Source: DASXKD01 sp963703605 (GTDB lineage: Bacteria > Actinomycetota > Actinomycetes > Streptosporangiales > Streptosporangiaceae). Taken from it: a DNA stretch of 64,000 nucleotides. Location of the stretch: NCBI GenBank assembly GCA_963703605.1, contig CAVPFC010000003.1, positions 1-64,000 on the forward strand. The letters are read 5' to 3'. The notes beneath the pieces were generated by a model. The model worked only from the letters and a program-made list of their open reading frames with translations, was not told where the DNA came from and made no database searches. Every line of letters starts with the position of its first letter. The stretch's first letter is position 1. Position numbers and translations under genes: made by a program. This document shows positions 1 to 7,651 of this stretch, piece by piece.

Positions 1-25
1 TTCGGCGATGTCGAACAGGTTTCGA
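1..25. promoter_or_regulatory. candidate IclR-family operator upstream of the DHA operon
   Basis: Positions 11-25 form a perfect inverted repeat, TCGAA-N5-TTCGA, the 15-bp arm-spacer-arm layout usual for IclR-family sites. Positions 1-24 match 5286-5309, next to the IclR gene at 4495-5277, at 20 of 24 bases. The recurrence at the two likely promoters of the same pathway supports a shared operator. Binding by that IclR protein is inferred. Confidence 0.55.
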
Positions 26-103
26 CTTAACCGTCGTACCGCCAGAGGAGGTGAGGAGCCCCGGCCTCCGGCCTGGCACCGGCGCGCGCCGCGGGCGACC
101 CGT

Positions 104-898
104 ATGGCAGCACCACCACCCACCACCGTGCAGAAGCTCGGGGCCGAGTTCCTCGGCACCGCCTTCCTCGTCTACGTCGGCGCCGGCTCTGCCGCAGCGA
201 CCGGCGTCATCGCGGCGGGGACCAAGGTTCCCTTCTCGATGGCGCAGCTCGGGATCATCTCGTTCGCGTTCATGTTCGTCATCGTCGGCGCGGTCTACGC
301 GATCGGGCACATCTCCGGCGGCCACATCAACCCGGCCGTCACGCTGTCGCTGGCCGTTCGCGGCAAGTTCCCCTGGCGCGAGCTGCCCGGGTACTGGGCC
401 GCCCAGGTGGCCGGCGCGATCACCGGGGCGGCCGCCATCTTCCTCACCCTGGGCCGGACGGCCACGGTCGCCGCCGGCGGCGGGGTGACCTCCTACAACC
501 CCGCGACCATGGGATTCGGGCGGGGCATGCTGATCGAGGGGATCGGCACGTTCATGCTCGTCTTCGTCATCTTCGGCGTCATCGATCACCGCGCGGTGCC
601 GGGCTGGGCGCCGATGGCGATCGGCGCCATCGTCTTCGCCATCATCATCATCCTGGGCCCGGCCACCGGTGCCGCCATCAACCCGGCCCGCTACCTCGGC
701 GCCGTCTTCATGCTGAAGGCGTTCGGCGGGAAGGTGCTGTGGTCGCAGGTACCCGCGTACGTCATCGGGGAGCTCGCCGGCGGCGTGCTCGGCGGCCTCG
801 CCTGGGCAGCGATCGGCAGGGTCCGCTCCGACGCGGCCATGACCAGCCTCGCACCGTCAGAGAGGGGGACCGAGAAGATCCCGGAAGGCGCGTCATGA
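104..898 (+). CDS. MIP-family channel (aquaporin / glycerol or DHA facilitator)
   Basis: Membrane channel of the major intrinsic protein family, about 264 residues with six hydrophobic segments. Both NPA half-helix motifs are visible: INPAV (Asn about 76) and INPAR (Asn about 193). The residue after the second NPAR is Tyr, not the Asp of classical glycerol facilitators, so solute choice cannot be read from sequence. Its place at the head of a DHA kinase operon suggests uptake of glycerol or dihydroxyacetone. An in-frame ATG at 8 lies inside the candidate operator, so ATG 104, just before the conserved QKLGAEFLGT segment, is preferred although it has no good ribosome site. A strong purine run at 43-50 is not correctly spaced for either start. 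The stop overlaps the dhaK start (ATGA). Confidence 0.85.
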   Translation: MAAPPPTTVQKLGAEFLGTAFLVYVGAGSAAATGVIAAGTKVPFSMAQLGIISFAFMFVIVGAVYAIGHISGGHINPAVTLSLAVRGKFPWRELPGYWAAQVAGAITGAAAIFLTLGRTATVAAGGGVTSYNPATMGFGRGMLIEGIGTFMLVFVIFGVIDHRAVPGWAPMAIGAIVFAIIIILGPATGAAINPARYLGAVFMLKAFGGKVLWSQVPAYVIGELAGGVLGGLAWAAIGRVRSDAAMTSLAPSERGTEKIPEGAS

Positions 899-1885
899 AG
901 AAGCTCATCAACGCACCCGACAGCGTGGTCACCGACGCGCTGGCCGGGGTCGCCGCGGCGCACCCGTCGCTCGCGGTCGACATCGAGAACAAGGTCATCA
1001 CCCGGGCCGGCGGCCCGCGGCCGGCAAGGTGGGCCTGGTGTCCGGCGGCGGGTCCGGCCACGAGCCGCTGCACGGCGGGTTCGTCGGGTACGGGATGCTG
1101 GACGCCGCCTGCCCGGGTGAGGTGTTCACCTCGCCGGTCCCCGACCAGATGCTGGCCGCGACCAAGGCCGTCAACGGCGGCGCGGGCGTGCTGCACATCG
1201 TGAAGAACTACACCGGTGACGTGCTCAACTTCCAGATGGCCGCGGAACTGGCGGAGGACGAGGGCATCGAGGTCGTCGCGGTGGTGACCAACGACGACGT
1301 CGCAGTGCAGGACTCGCTCTTTACCGCCGGCCGCCGGGGCGTCGGCGGCACCGTCTTCGTGGAGAAGATCGCCGGTGCGCTCGCCGAGGAGGGGCCGGCC
1401 TGGACAAGGTCGCCGCCGTGGCGCGGGAGGTCAACGAACGGTCCCGGTCCCTGGGGGTGGCGCTGACCTCGTGCACGATCCCCGCCGTGGGCAAGCCCAC
1501 CTTCGACCTGGCCGAGTCCGAGATCGAGATGGGCATCGGCATCCACGGTGAGCCCGGGCGCACCCGGGCTCCGCTCGGCAGCGCGCACGAGATCACCGCC
1601 GCGGCGCTCGACGCCATCGGGGCGGACATGCCGCTGTCCGGCGACCTGCTGGTGATGGTCAACGGCATGGGCGGCACGCCGCTGCTCGAGCTGTACGTGG
1701 TCTTCGACGAGGTGCGCAAGTACCTGGAGGGGCAGGGTGCGCGGATCGCCAGGAACCTGGTGGGCAACTACATCACCAGCCTGGAGATGCAGGGCTTCTC
1801 GATAACGGTCTGCAAGCTCACCGACACGCTCAGCCGCTTGTGGGACGCGCCGGTGGATACGCCCGCGCTGCGGTGGGGACGCTAG
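895..1885 (+). pseudogene. dhaK: dihydroxyacetone kinase subunit DhaK, reading frame broken twice
   Basis: DHA-binding subunit of PEP-dependent dihydroxyacetone kinase. It begins in one frame at ATG 895 (MKKLINAPDSVV), continues from about 1020 in a second frame (GKVGLVSGGGSGHEPLHGGF, then PGEVFTSP), and from about 1400 in a third (GLDKVAAVAREVNERS to the stop at 1885). Restoring one base in the GC run at about 1005-1024 and one G in the run at about 1393-1397 gives 993 nt, or 330 residues, the normal DhaK length. The DHA-binding His is present in MGIGIHGEPG (about 1530-1557). Exact length recovery and intact motifs suggest sequencing indels more than decay. It is coupled to the upstream channel by ATGA overlap and followed 31 bp later by dhaL. 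Confidence 0.85.
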
Positions 1886-1916
1886 CGTCATCGTTCCCAG
1901 AACGTAGGAGAAACCC

Positions 1917-2549
1917 ATGCAAGCTGATGTCTTCCGGGCCTGGATCACGGTTGCCGCCAGGACCGTCGAGGAACAGCGCGACCATCTCACCCAGCTTGAC
2001 GCGGCGATCGGCGACGCCGACCACGGCGTCAACCTGGCCCGCGGGTTCACCGCCGTGCTCAGCGCCCTGGAGGCAGCCACCCCGGCGACTCCGGGTGCGG
2101 TCCTTACGCTGACGGGGTCAACCCTGATCTCGAAGGTCGGCGGTGCTTCCGGCCCGCTCTACGGGGTGGCGTTCCGCCGTGCGGGCAAGGCGCTCGGGCA
2201 TGCCCCGGACGTGGACCTGCCCGCGCTGGCCGGCGCGCTCGAAGCGGCGCTGGCAGCTGTCCAGCAACTCGGGGCGGCCCGGGAGGGTGACAAGACGATG
2301 GTGGACGCGCTGGCCCCGGCGTCGGGGGCCTTCAGCAAGGCGATCTCGGAGGGGGCGTCGCCCGCCGACGCCCTCTTCGCGCTGGCCGAGGCCGCCCAGG
2401 CGGGCGCGGCGGCCACCATATCGATGCAGGCGCTCAAGGGCCGGGCGAGTTACCTGGGTCCGCGCAGCGTCGGGCACGAAGATCCCGGGGCGGCTTCGAC
2501 CGCGCTGATCCTTGGCGCCCTCCGCGACGCGGCGCTGGCGGGCCGATGA
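1917..2549 (+). CDS. dhaL: dihydroxyacetone kinase subunit DhaL (nucleotide-binding)
   Basis: ADP-binding subunit that passes phosphate from the PTS protein DhaM to DHA held by DhaK. The 210-residue length is normal. Visible motifs: LDAAIGDADHG with metal/ADP ligands Asp28, Asp33 and Asp35; GGASGPLYG about 75-83; GDKTMVDAL about 121-129; and the C-terminal KGRASYLG-RSVGHEDPGA signature. The start is ATG 1917, preceded by GTAGGAG (about 1904-1910). The last codons overlap the start of the enzyme I gene at 2546, so the two are probably translationally coupled. Non-PTS DhaK-type ATP kinases are single polypeptides, so separate K and L genes plus HPr/EI genes indicate the PEP-dependent type. Confidence 0.93.
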   Translation: MQADVFRAWITVAARTVEEQRDHLTQLDAAIGDADHGVNLARGFTAVLSALEAATPATPGAVLTLTGSTLISKVGGASGPLYGVAFRRAGKALGHAPDVDLPALAGALEAALAAVQQLGAAREGDKTMVDALAPASGAFSKAISEGASPADALFALAEAAQAGAAATISMQALKGRASYLGPRSVGHEDPGAASTALILGALRDAALAGR

Positions 2550-4492
2550 CCCTGACCCGCCACTATCAAGGCCTTCCCGTGTCGGAAGGGCTGGCCGCCG
2601 GCCTCCTTTACCAGGTCGGTACGCCGGTCCCGCCGGACGGCGCGGCAGCCTCCCCCGCCAGCGGGCCGCGAGCCGGGGCGACGCCGGAGCACGTGCGGGA
2701 CGCGTTCGCCGCGGTGGCGCGGGAGCGGTCCGAGCTCGCGGCGCAGCTACGTGAAAGCGGGCGGGCCGACCAGGCGGAGATCGTGACCATAGGCGCGCTG
2801 ATCGCGGCCGATCCCGCCTTGGTAGAACCGGCGATCGCCGGCACGGCTGCGGGCGCCGACGCGAGAGCCGCGGTAAGGAATGCGGCCGAGGCCCAGGCGG
2901 CGGCGCTGGCCGCGCTGGCCAACGCGGACCTGGCCGCCCGGGCGGACGATGTGCGCCAGGTGGCCACCGCCGTCCTTGCCCACCTTGCCGGGGACAGCGC
3001 CCCGCCGCCGCCCGCCACGGGCTTCATCCTTGTCCAGCGCGAGGTGGACCCGGCGGACATGATCCGTTTCGCCGAGGCCGGCCTGGTGGGCGCCGTCTCG
3101 GTGTCCGGCAGCGCCAGCTCGCACGCCGCGATCATCGCCCGCGGCCTCGGCCTGCCGATGCTCGCGGGCGCCGACCCGGCGGTCCTCGTGGCGCCCGCCG
3201 GGCACCCGGCGATCCTGGACGCCGAAGGCGGCCGGCTCATCGTCGACCCGGCGCCGGAGGAACTGGCCGCGATTGGCGGGCCAGGCGCGCCGGGGGCAGC
3301 CGGCGCCGCGGAGGCAACGCGGGCCGCCGGTAACACCTGGGCCGCGGGAATCACGCCGCCCACTCAAACCGCAGGCGCCGCGCAGGCCACGCCGACAGCC
3401 AGGACCGCCCCGGCCGCCGCGGCCACACAGGCCGCTACTTCCCCCCCTGCCGCAAACACCCAGCCCGCGCAAGCCGCCGACACCGCCCAGTCCCCCGGCG
3501 CCACACCAGCAACTGCCGCCGCGGGCGCCACCGGAACTAGTGGCGTCGCTGGTGCTGGCTGGCGCGATGGCGGGAGCGCAGGCCTGGACCCGGCCGTGAC
3601 GCCGCGGACCGCGGCCGGCGAGGAGGTCACCCTGTTGTGCAACGTGGCCTCCGCGCCGGAGACCCGGCTCGGCCTGGCCCGGGGGGCCGCCGGGGTGGGC
3701 CTGTTGCGCACCGAGATCCCGTTTACCAAGGCAACCGGCTGGCCCACCGAGGCCGAGCATGCCGCCGCGCTGGATCCGGTGCTCGGCCTGCTCGCCGGCC
3801 GGCCGGCGGTGGTGCGGCTGCTCGACTTCTCCGGCGACAAGGTCCCCCCGTTCCTGGCCGGCGGCCAGGCGGGCCACCCCGGCCAGGCGGGCCTGGCCGC
3901 GTTGCTGGCGCATCCGCGCGCCCTGGGCGATCAGCTCCGCGCGGTGCTGCGGACCGGCCGGGACACCCGGCTAGCCGTCATGGTGCCGATGGTGACCAGC
4001 CGGGACGAGCTGGCCCAGGTGAAGGCCAGCCTCGCGGACGCCGCCGCGGAGGTCGGCAGCGTAATGCCTGAATTCGGGATGATGGTGGAGGTCGCTTCCA
4101 CCGCGGCCGCAGCCGAACGGTTCGCACCGAGCGTGGACTTCTTCTCGATCGGCACCAACGACCTGACCAGCGAGGTGCTGGGCATGGACCGCGCCGACCC
4201 CCGGATGCGGCCGGCGCTGGCGGCCGACCCGCGGGTCCTGGGGCTGATCGCGCACGTGGTGACCGTCGCCGGGGCGGCCGGGGTGAAGGTCTCGGTCTGC
4301 GGCGACGCGGCCGCGGACCCGGCCGTGCTGCCGCTGCTCCTGGGCCTCGGGGTGCGCACGTTCAGCGTGGGCGCGGCGCGCCTGCCGCAGGTGGCCGGCT
4401 GGATCGCCCGCGCCGGCGCGGCTGACGGCGCCGCGGCCGGCCAGGCGCTGCGCGGGGCTACCGCCGACCAGGCCCGGGTGGCCGCGCCATGA
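2546..4492 (+). CDS. PTS enzyme I-type phosphoenolpyruvate-protein phosphotransferase with a low-complexity insert
   Basis: First phosphotransfer protein of the PTS: takes phosphate from PEP and gives it to HPr. It has 648 residues, against about 570 for typical enzyme I. The phospho-histidine segment GSASSHAAIIARGLGLPML places the active His at about 193. Residues about 247-350 are an Ala/Pro/Thr-rich, structureless stretch inserted between the His domain and the PEP-binding barrel. The barrel carries LLRTEIPF (about 387), LLDFSGDK, IGTNDLTSEVLGMDR and VCGDAAADP with the active-site Cys (about 585), then the usual FSVGAARLP end. It overlaps dhaL by 4 bp and ends 2 bp from the convergent IclR gene. 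Given its place it probably serves DHA phosphorylation, but it could be the cell's general enzyme I. Confidence 0.88.
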   Translation: MTLTRHYQGLPVSEGLAAGLLYQVGTPVPPDGAAASPASGPRAGATPEHVRDAFAAVARERSELAAQLRESGRADQAEIVTIGALIAADPALVEPAIAGTAAGADARAAVRNAAEAQAAALAALANADLAARADDVRQVATAVLAHLAGDSAPPPPATGFILVQREVDPADMIRFAEAGLVGAVSVSGSASSHAAIIARGLGLPMLAGADPAVLVAPAGHPAILDAEGGRLIVDPAPEELAAIGGPGAPGAAGAAEATRAAGNTWAAGITPPTQTAGAAQATPTARTAPAAAATQAATSPPAANTQPAQAADTAQSPGATPATAAAGATGTSGVAGAGWRDGGSAGLDPAVTPRTAAGEEVTLLCNVASAPETRLGLARGAAGVGLLRTEIPFTKATGWPTEAEHAAALDPVLGLLAGRPAVVRLLDFSGDKVPPFLAGGQAGHPGQAGLAALLAHPRALGDQLRAVLRTGRDTRLAVMVPMVTSRDELAQVKASLADAAAEVGSVMPEFGMMVEVASTAAAAERFAPSVDFFSIGTNDLTSEVLGMDRADPRMRPALAADPRVLGLIAHVVTVAGAAGVKVSVCGDAAADPAVLPLLLGLGVRTFSVGAARLPQVAGWIARAGAADGAAAGQALRGATADQARVAAP

Positions 4493-4494
4493 GC

Positions 4495-5277
4495 TCAGCC
4501 CAGCACCGACAGCACCGCGCCGCCGCCGCGGGACGCGCCCAGATCCCTGGAGATGGACCGGGCCGCCTCCTGGACGGCGCGCACCAGCTCGTCTCGGCAG
4601 TCCAGGGCCAGCAGCCGGTCCGCGGCGCCGACCACGCCGATCGCCCCGGCCACCACACCGTCGCGGCCCAGCACCGGCGCCGCGATCCCCGCGTCCCCGA
4701 CGGTGGCCTCCTGGTCCTCGACGGCGTAGCCCTGCTTGCGCACCTGGGCGAGCGCGCGGCTGAGTGCGGAGCGGGACGTCTTCGTCCGCCCGGTCAGCGG
4801 GACCCGGTCACCGGTCATCAGGGCCGCGCGCGCGGCCTCGGGGAGATGCGCCGCGATGGCGTGCCCGAGGGCGCAGGCGTGCCACGGGATCGCGGCGCCC
4901 ACCTCCAGGATCTGCACCGTGTTGTCCGGGCGGAACACGTGGTGCAGCACGATGACCCGCGACCCGGACAGGCTGGCGACCCAGACGGCCTCCTTGGCCC
5001 GCTGGGCGAGGGATTCCGCCCACAGCAGCGAACGGGCACGCAGCTCGGAGCCGTCCAGAAAGGCGTTGCCGAGCAGCAGGACGGCAGGGCCGAGGCTGTA
5101 CTTGCCGGTGTCCGGATCCTGGGCGACCAGATCGTGCCTTTCCAGCGTGCGCAGGAGCCCGTGCACCGTGGGTTTGGCCAGGCCGACCCGGTCCGCGATC
5201 TCGGTGACACCGAGGCGGGGGGTGCCCGAGCCGAGGACGGCCAGGATCCGGGCTGCGCGCTCCACCGATTGGATCAT
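4495..5277 (-). CDS. IclR-family transcriptional regulator (GylR-like)
   Basis: DNA-binding regulator of 260 residues with the full IclR layout: N-terminal winged HTH (VTEIADRVGLAKPTVHGLLRTL, about 24-45) and a C-terminal effector-binding domain (about 75-255) with SGSRVIVLHHVF and VGDAGIAAPVLGRDG. IclR proteins often control glycerol and related carbon-source genes in actinomycetes (GylR is the named example). It is divergent from dhaM/HPr and convergent with the enzyme I gene. A palindromic site repeated at 1-25 and 5286-5310 is its likely operator, implying autoregulation and control of the channel-dhaK-dhaL operon. The effector (DHA, glycerol phosphate or other) cannot be told. Confidence 0.9.
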   Translation of the reverse strand: MIQSVERAARILAVLGSGTPRLGVTEIADRVGLAKPTVHGLLRTLERHDLVAQDPDTGKYSLGPAVLLLGNAFLDGSELRARSLLWAESLAQRAKEAVWVASLSGSRVIVLHHVFRPDNTVQILEVGAAIPWHACALGHAIAAHLPEAARAALMTGDRVPLTGRTKTSRSALSRALAQVRKQGYAVEDQEATVGDAGIAAPVLGRDGVVAGAIGVVGAADRLLALDCRDELVRAVQEAARSISRDLGASRGGGAVLSVLG

Positions 5278-5285
5278 GACGCCCT

Positions 5286-5310
5286 TTCAGCAATGTCGAA
5301 CAGGATTCAG
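5286..5310. promoter_or_regulatory. candidate IclR operator between the regulator and dhaM
   Basis: TCGAA-N5-TTCAG at 5296-5310, with flanks, is 20/24 identical to the site at 1-24. It lies 9 bp before the IclR start and 9 bp before the dhaM start at 5319, so binding there could repress both divergent genes. One arm is imperfect (TTCAG rather than TTCGA). Confidence 0.55.
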
Positions 5311-5318
5311 GATATGCC

Positions 5319-5720
5319 ATGAGCCTCGACGCCAGAGTAGGGATCGTCCTCGTGTCACACAGCGCCGCGCTGGCCGAGGGTGCCGCGGAACTGGCCGCCC
5401 AGGTCAGCGGGGGCAGCGTGGCCATTATCCCGGCCGGCGGCACCGATGACGGCAGGCTCGGCACCAGCGCGGCCAAGGTGGAGCGGGCGGTGAAGCTTGC
5501 CGACGGCGGGGCAGGCGTCGTGATCGTGCCGGACCTGGGCAGCGCCGTCCTCACCGTCCGGGCGCTGCTCGAATCGGGAGATCTGCCCACCCCGGTCGAG
5601 ATCGCTGACGCCCCGTTCGTCGAGGGCGCGGTGGCCGCGACCGTGGCCGCGGCCGGGGGCGGGGACATCACGGCGGTGCTCGCCGGGGCACGGGAGGCGC
5701 GCCATGCCCGCAAACTATGA
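5319..5720 (+). CDS. dhaM: PTS-dependent DHA kinase phosphotransferase subunit DhaM (EIIA domain only)
   Basis: 133-residue EIIA-mannose-type domain that carries phosphate from HPr to the DhaL-bound ADP. The active-site His is in GIVLVSHSAALAEG (about His14), followed by VSGGSVAIIPAGG and GAGVVIVPDLGSAVLT, typical of DhaM. In E. coli DhaM this domain is fused to HPr and a partial enzyme I. Here the three activities are separate genes. HPr begins inside its last codons (17-bp overlap). The ATG follows the IclR operator by 8 bases and has a weak AGGAT ribosome site. Confidence 0.88.
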   Translation: MSLDARVGIVLVSHSAALAEGAAELAAQVSGGSVAIIPAGGTDDGRLGTSAAKVERAVKLADGGAGVVIVPDLGSAVLTVRALLESGDLPTPVEIADAPFVEGAVAATVAAAGGGDITAVLAGAREARHARKL

Positions 5721-5976
5721 GGCGGCGATCACCCTGGCCGGCGACCTGCACGCGCGTCCCGCGGGCGCCCTGGCCGTTGCGGCGGCGCGCTTCTCCTCGG
5801 CGGTGTCGCTGACCGTCGGCGCCAGCAGCGCGGACGCCAAGAGCGTGCTGGGGGTCATGGGCCTGGGCGCGACCCGCGGTCAGCAGGTCACCGTGACGGC
5901 CGAGGGGCCCGACGCGCGGGAGGCCGTCGCCGCCATCGTCGCGATCCTGGCCGAGGCAACCCGGGTCGGCGCGTAA
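5704..5976 (+). CDS. HPr family phosphocarrier protein
   Basis: 90-residue HPr, the phosphocarrier between enzyme I and EIIA. The active-site motif LHARPAG has His at about 16. The second signature AKSVLGVMGLGATRG holds the Ser46-equivalent position. It overlaps dhaM by 17 bp and is the last gene of this small operon. With the enzyme I at 2546 and DhaM at 5319 it completes a PEP-EI-HPr-DhaM-DhaL relay. Confidence 0.92.
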   Translation: MPANYEAAITLAGDLHARPAGALAVAAARFSSAVSLTVGASSADAKSVLGVMGLGATRGQQVTVTAEGPDAREAVAAIVAILAEATRVGA

Positions 5977-6004
5977 CGCCGCGGCCAGCGGCCAGCGCGC
6001 GCTT

Positions 6005-6316
6005 CTATGGCGCGCGGTTGGTGGCGATCTGCTCGTAGTCGGTGAAGACCACGGGGCCGTCCACGAGCTCGGGACCGTAGACGGCCTCGAACTGCCGCAC
6101 CGCGTCCGAACTGCCATGTGCCTGGTGCGCGGCCTCATCGGCGAACTCGAAGAGGTGCACGAACCTGGTGGGGTCGTCCTTTTGCTGCCAGGCGGTGTAC
6201 ATCCGGCTGCCCGGCTCGTTCTGCGCCACGTACGCCACGAACTCGGCGATCGCGGCCTTGACCTTCTCGACCGCCGACGCCCTGACCTGGTAATGGGCGG
6301 TCTGGTAGATGGGCAC
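6005..6316 (-). CDS. putative antibiotic-biosynthesis-monooxygenase (ABM) domain protein
   Basis: About 103 residues in the ABM / putative quinol monooxygenase ferredoxin-like fold: YQTAHYQVRASAVEKVKAAIAEF at the start, then EPGSRMYTAWQQKDDPTRFVHLFEFADEAAHQAH. Such proteins act as small cofactorless oxygenases or stress proteins; the substrate is unknown. The frame is open to a GTG at 6361, but that start would lie inside the palindrome at 6353-6372. GTG 6316 (giving VPIYQT) has an AGGAGG at 6322-6327 and is preferred. It is divergent from the ArsR gene at 6401 and probably its target. Confidence 0.75.
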   Translation of the reverse strand: MPIYQTAHYQVRASAVEKVKAAIAEFVAYVAQNEPGSRMYTAWQQKDDPTRFVHLFEFADEAAHQAHGSSDAVRQFEAVYGPELVDGPVVFTDYEQIATNRAP

Positions 6317-6352
6317 AGCGTCCTCCTCGGCGGTAGCGGCCTGCGAGCCATC

Positions 6353-6372
6353 ATTAAACACTGATGTTTAAT
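6353..6372. promoter_or_regulatory. ArsR-type operator, perfect palindrome
   Basis: ATTAAACA-CTGA-TGTTTAAT: two perfect 8-bp arms with a 4-bp spacer, AT-rich in a very GC-rich region. It sits midway between the divergent ABM gene (start 6316) and ArsR gene (start 6401). The probable ligand is the ArsR protein at 6401-6736, repressing both. Confidence 0.7.
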
Positions 6373-6400
6373 ATCACGGGGCCACGGTAAGGTCAACAAG

Positions 6401-6736
6401 GTGGTTGAAGATCAGGTCTTGGACCGGACATACGCGGCGCTGGCGGACCCGACGCGCCGGGCCCTGCTCGTCGCGCTGCGCGGCAAAGACGCCCGGATCA
6501 CCGATCTGGCCGCGCCGCTGCCCATGACGTTCGCGGGCGTCTCCCGGCACATCGGCGTCCTGGAGTCGGCCGGGCTGGTCCAGCGGGTTGTCCGCGGCCG
6601 CGAGCACTGGCTGTCGATCCGCCCGGAGGGGCTTGCCGTCGCCGGGCAGTGGATCAGCGAGCAGGAGGCGTTCTGGTCGAAACGCGCCGACGCGCTGTCC
6701 GCCCGGCTGGAGCGCAAGAAGGACACAGGTGGCTGA
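6401..6736 (+). CDS. ArsR-family (SmtB-type) transcriptional regulator
   Basis: 111-residue winged-helix protein. LADPTRRALLVALRGKDARITDLAAPLPMTFAGVSRHIGVLESAGLVQRVVRGRE is the HTH and wing of the ArsR subgroup commonly paired with SRPBCC/AHSA1 proteins. I see no metal-binding Cys motif, so it is likely a non-metal sensor. It starts at GTG 6401, downstream of the palindrome at 6353-6372. Its stop overlaps the SRPBCC gene start at 6729, a standard ArsR-AHSA1 pair. Confidence 0.88.
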   Translation: MVEDQVLDRTYAALADPTRRALLVALRGKDARITDLAAPLPMTFAGVSRHIGVLESAGLVQRVVRGREHWLSIRPEGLAVAGQWISEQEAFWSKRADALSARLERKKDTGG

Positions 6737-7190
6737 CACACCGGCCCTGGCCGCGGTGGTCCGGCGGGTGCTGCCAGCATCCCCCGCCGCCGTCTACGCC
6801 GAATGGCTCGACCCCGCCGCGCTCCAGGACTGGATGTGCCCGCGGCCGGCGCGGTGCCGCAGCGTCGAATCGGACCCCCGGGTCGGTGGGCGGCTCCGGA
6901 TCGACATCGAGGACGGCGGGGTGGAGTTCTGGGTCAGCGGCGAGTACCTGGTGCTTGACCCGCCCCGCCGGCTGAGCTTCACCTGGAGCTGTTCCACCTG
7001 GCCCGACCCCAGCCTGCGCAGCGTGGTGAACGTGCTGCTGGAACCGTGGGACGGCGGGCAGACCCTCATGACGATCGAGCACACGCTGCTGCCGCCCGGC
7101 CTCGTCGGCCAGCACCGGCGGGGCTGGGCAGCCATCGCGCGCCAGTTCGCCGCCGAGCTGGCCGCCCCGGCCGGTCGCCCGCCCCCGTAG
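6729..7190 (+). CDS. SRPBCC / AHSA1-domain protein
   Basis: About 153 residues of the START/Bet v1-like AHSA1 fold: RRVLPASPAAVYAEWLDPAALQDWMCP, then GGRLRIDIEDGGVEFWVSGEYLVLDPPRRLSFTWSCS and a late GGQTLMTIEHTLL. These proteins bind small hydrophobic ligands in a helix-grip cavity and are usually encoded with an ArsR repressor, as here. GTG 6729 overlaps the ArsR stop. The upstream extension of the open frame is antisense noise over the ArsR gene. Confidence 0.82.
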   Translation: MADTPALAAVVRRVLPASPAAVYAEWLDPAALQDWMCPRPARCRSVESDPRVGGRLRIDIEDGGVEFWVSGEYLVLDPPRRLSFTWSCSTWPDPSLRSVVNVLLEPWDGGQTLMTIEHTLLPPGLVGQHRRGWAAIARQFAAELAAPAGRPPP

Positions 7191-7356
7191 CGCCTCCGGC
7201 ACATCCGCCCGAACCGGGGCAGGTGAGGCCAGATCCGAAACCCCGCCACCGCGGATCGGGCCTCCCGCCTGACCATCGAGTGCGCCGTCGCCTATGATCA
7301 GCCCGGGCTACCCGGTCGCGGGAGCCTGTTTGATTCGTCGCATCAGGAGAAAGCAC

Positions 7357-7560
7357 ATGGCGCAAGGCACTGTCAAGTGGTTCAACGCCGACAAGGGCTA
7401 CGGTTTCATCGCACCGGACGACGGCACCGATGACGTCTTTGTTCATCACTCCGCAATCCAGGCTGACGGTTACCGCAGCCTTCAGGAGAACCAGCGGGTC
7501 GAGTACACGGCCGGCCGTGGTCCCAAGGGCCCGCAGGCGGAGCAGGTCCAGCCGCTCTAG
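7357..7560 (+). CDS. cold-shock domain protein (CspA family)
   Basis: 67-residue single-strand nucleic-acid-binding protein with RNP1 (KGYGFIAP, about 16-23) and RNP2 (VFVHHSAI, about 29-36), and the usual N-terminus MAQGTVKWFN. ATG 7357 follows a CAGGAGA ribosome site. The open frame extends to 7294 but the conserved family start is at 7357. It is monocistronic, followed by a hairpin at 7597-7626. Confidence 0.96.
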   Translation: MAQGTVKWFNADKGYGFIAPDDGTDDVFVHHSAIQADGYRSLQENQRVEYTAGRGPKGPQAEQVQPL

Positions 7561-7596
7561 GCTCTCGTTCAGCCGCGCTGGCTGCCCAGCCTGTAT

Positions 7597-7626
7597 CGGC
7601 GGCCTGCCTGTTCAGGCCTGCCGCCG
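7597..7626 (+). terminator. hairpin after the cold-shock gene
   Basis: CGGCGGC (7597-7603) pairs with GCCGCCG (7620-7626), with an inner CCTG/CAGG pairing possible. There is no U tract, as is common for actinomycete terminators. It lies 37 bp after the csp stop. Confidence 0.5.
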
Positions 7627-7651
7627 TGGGTATCTACGCGGCTGAGCGATG

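Noticed and set aside
1..25. Reading the first palindrome as a KstR box
   Set aside because: It has one mismatch to the KstR pattern, but the closest copy is beside an IclR gene and both copies flank DHA genes, so an IclR site fits better.
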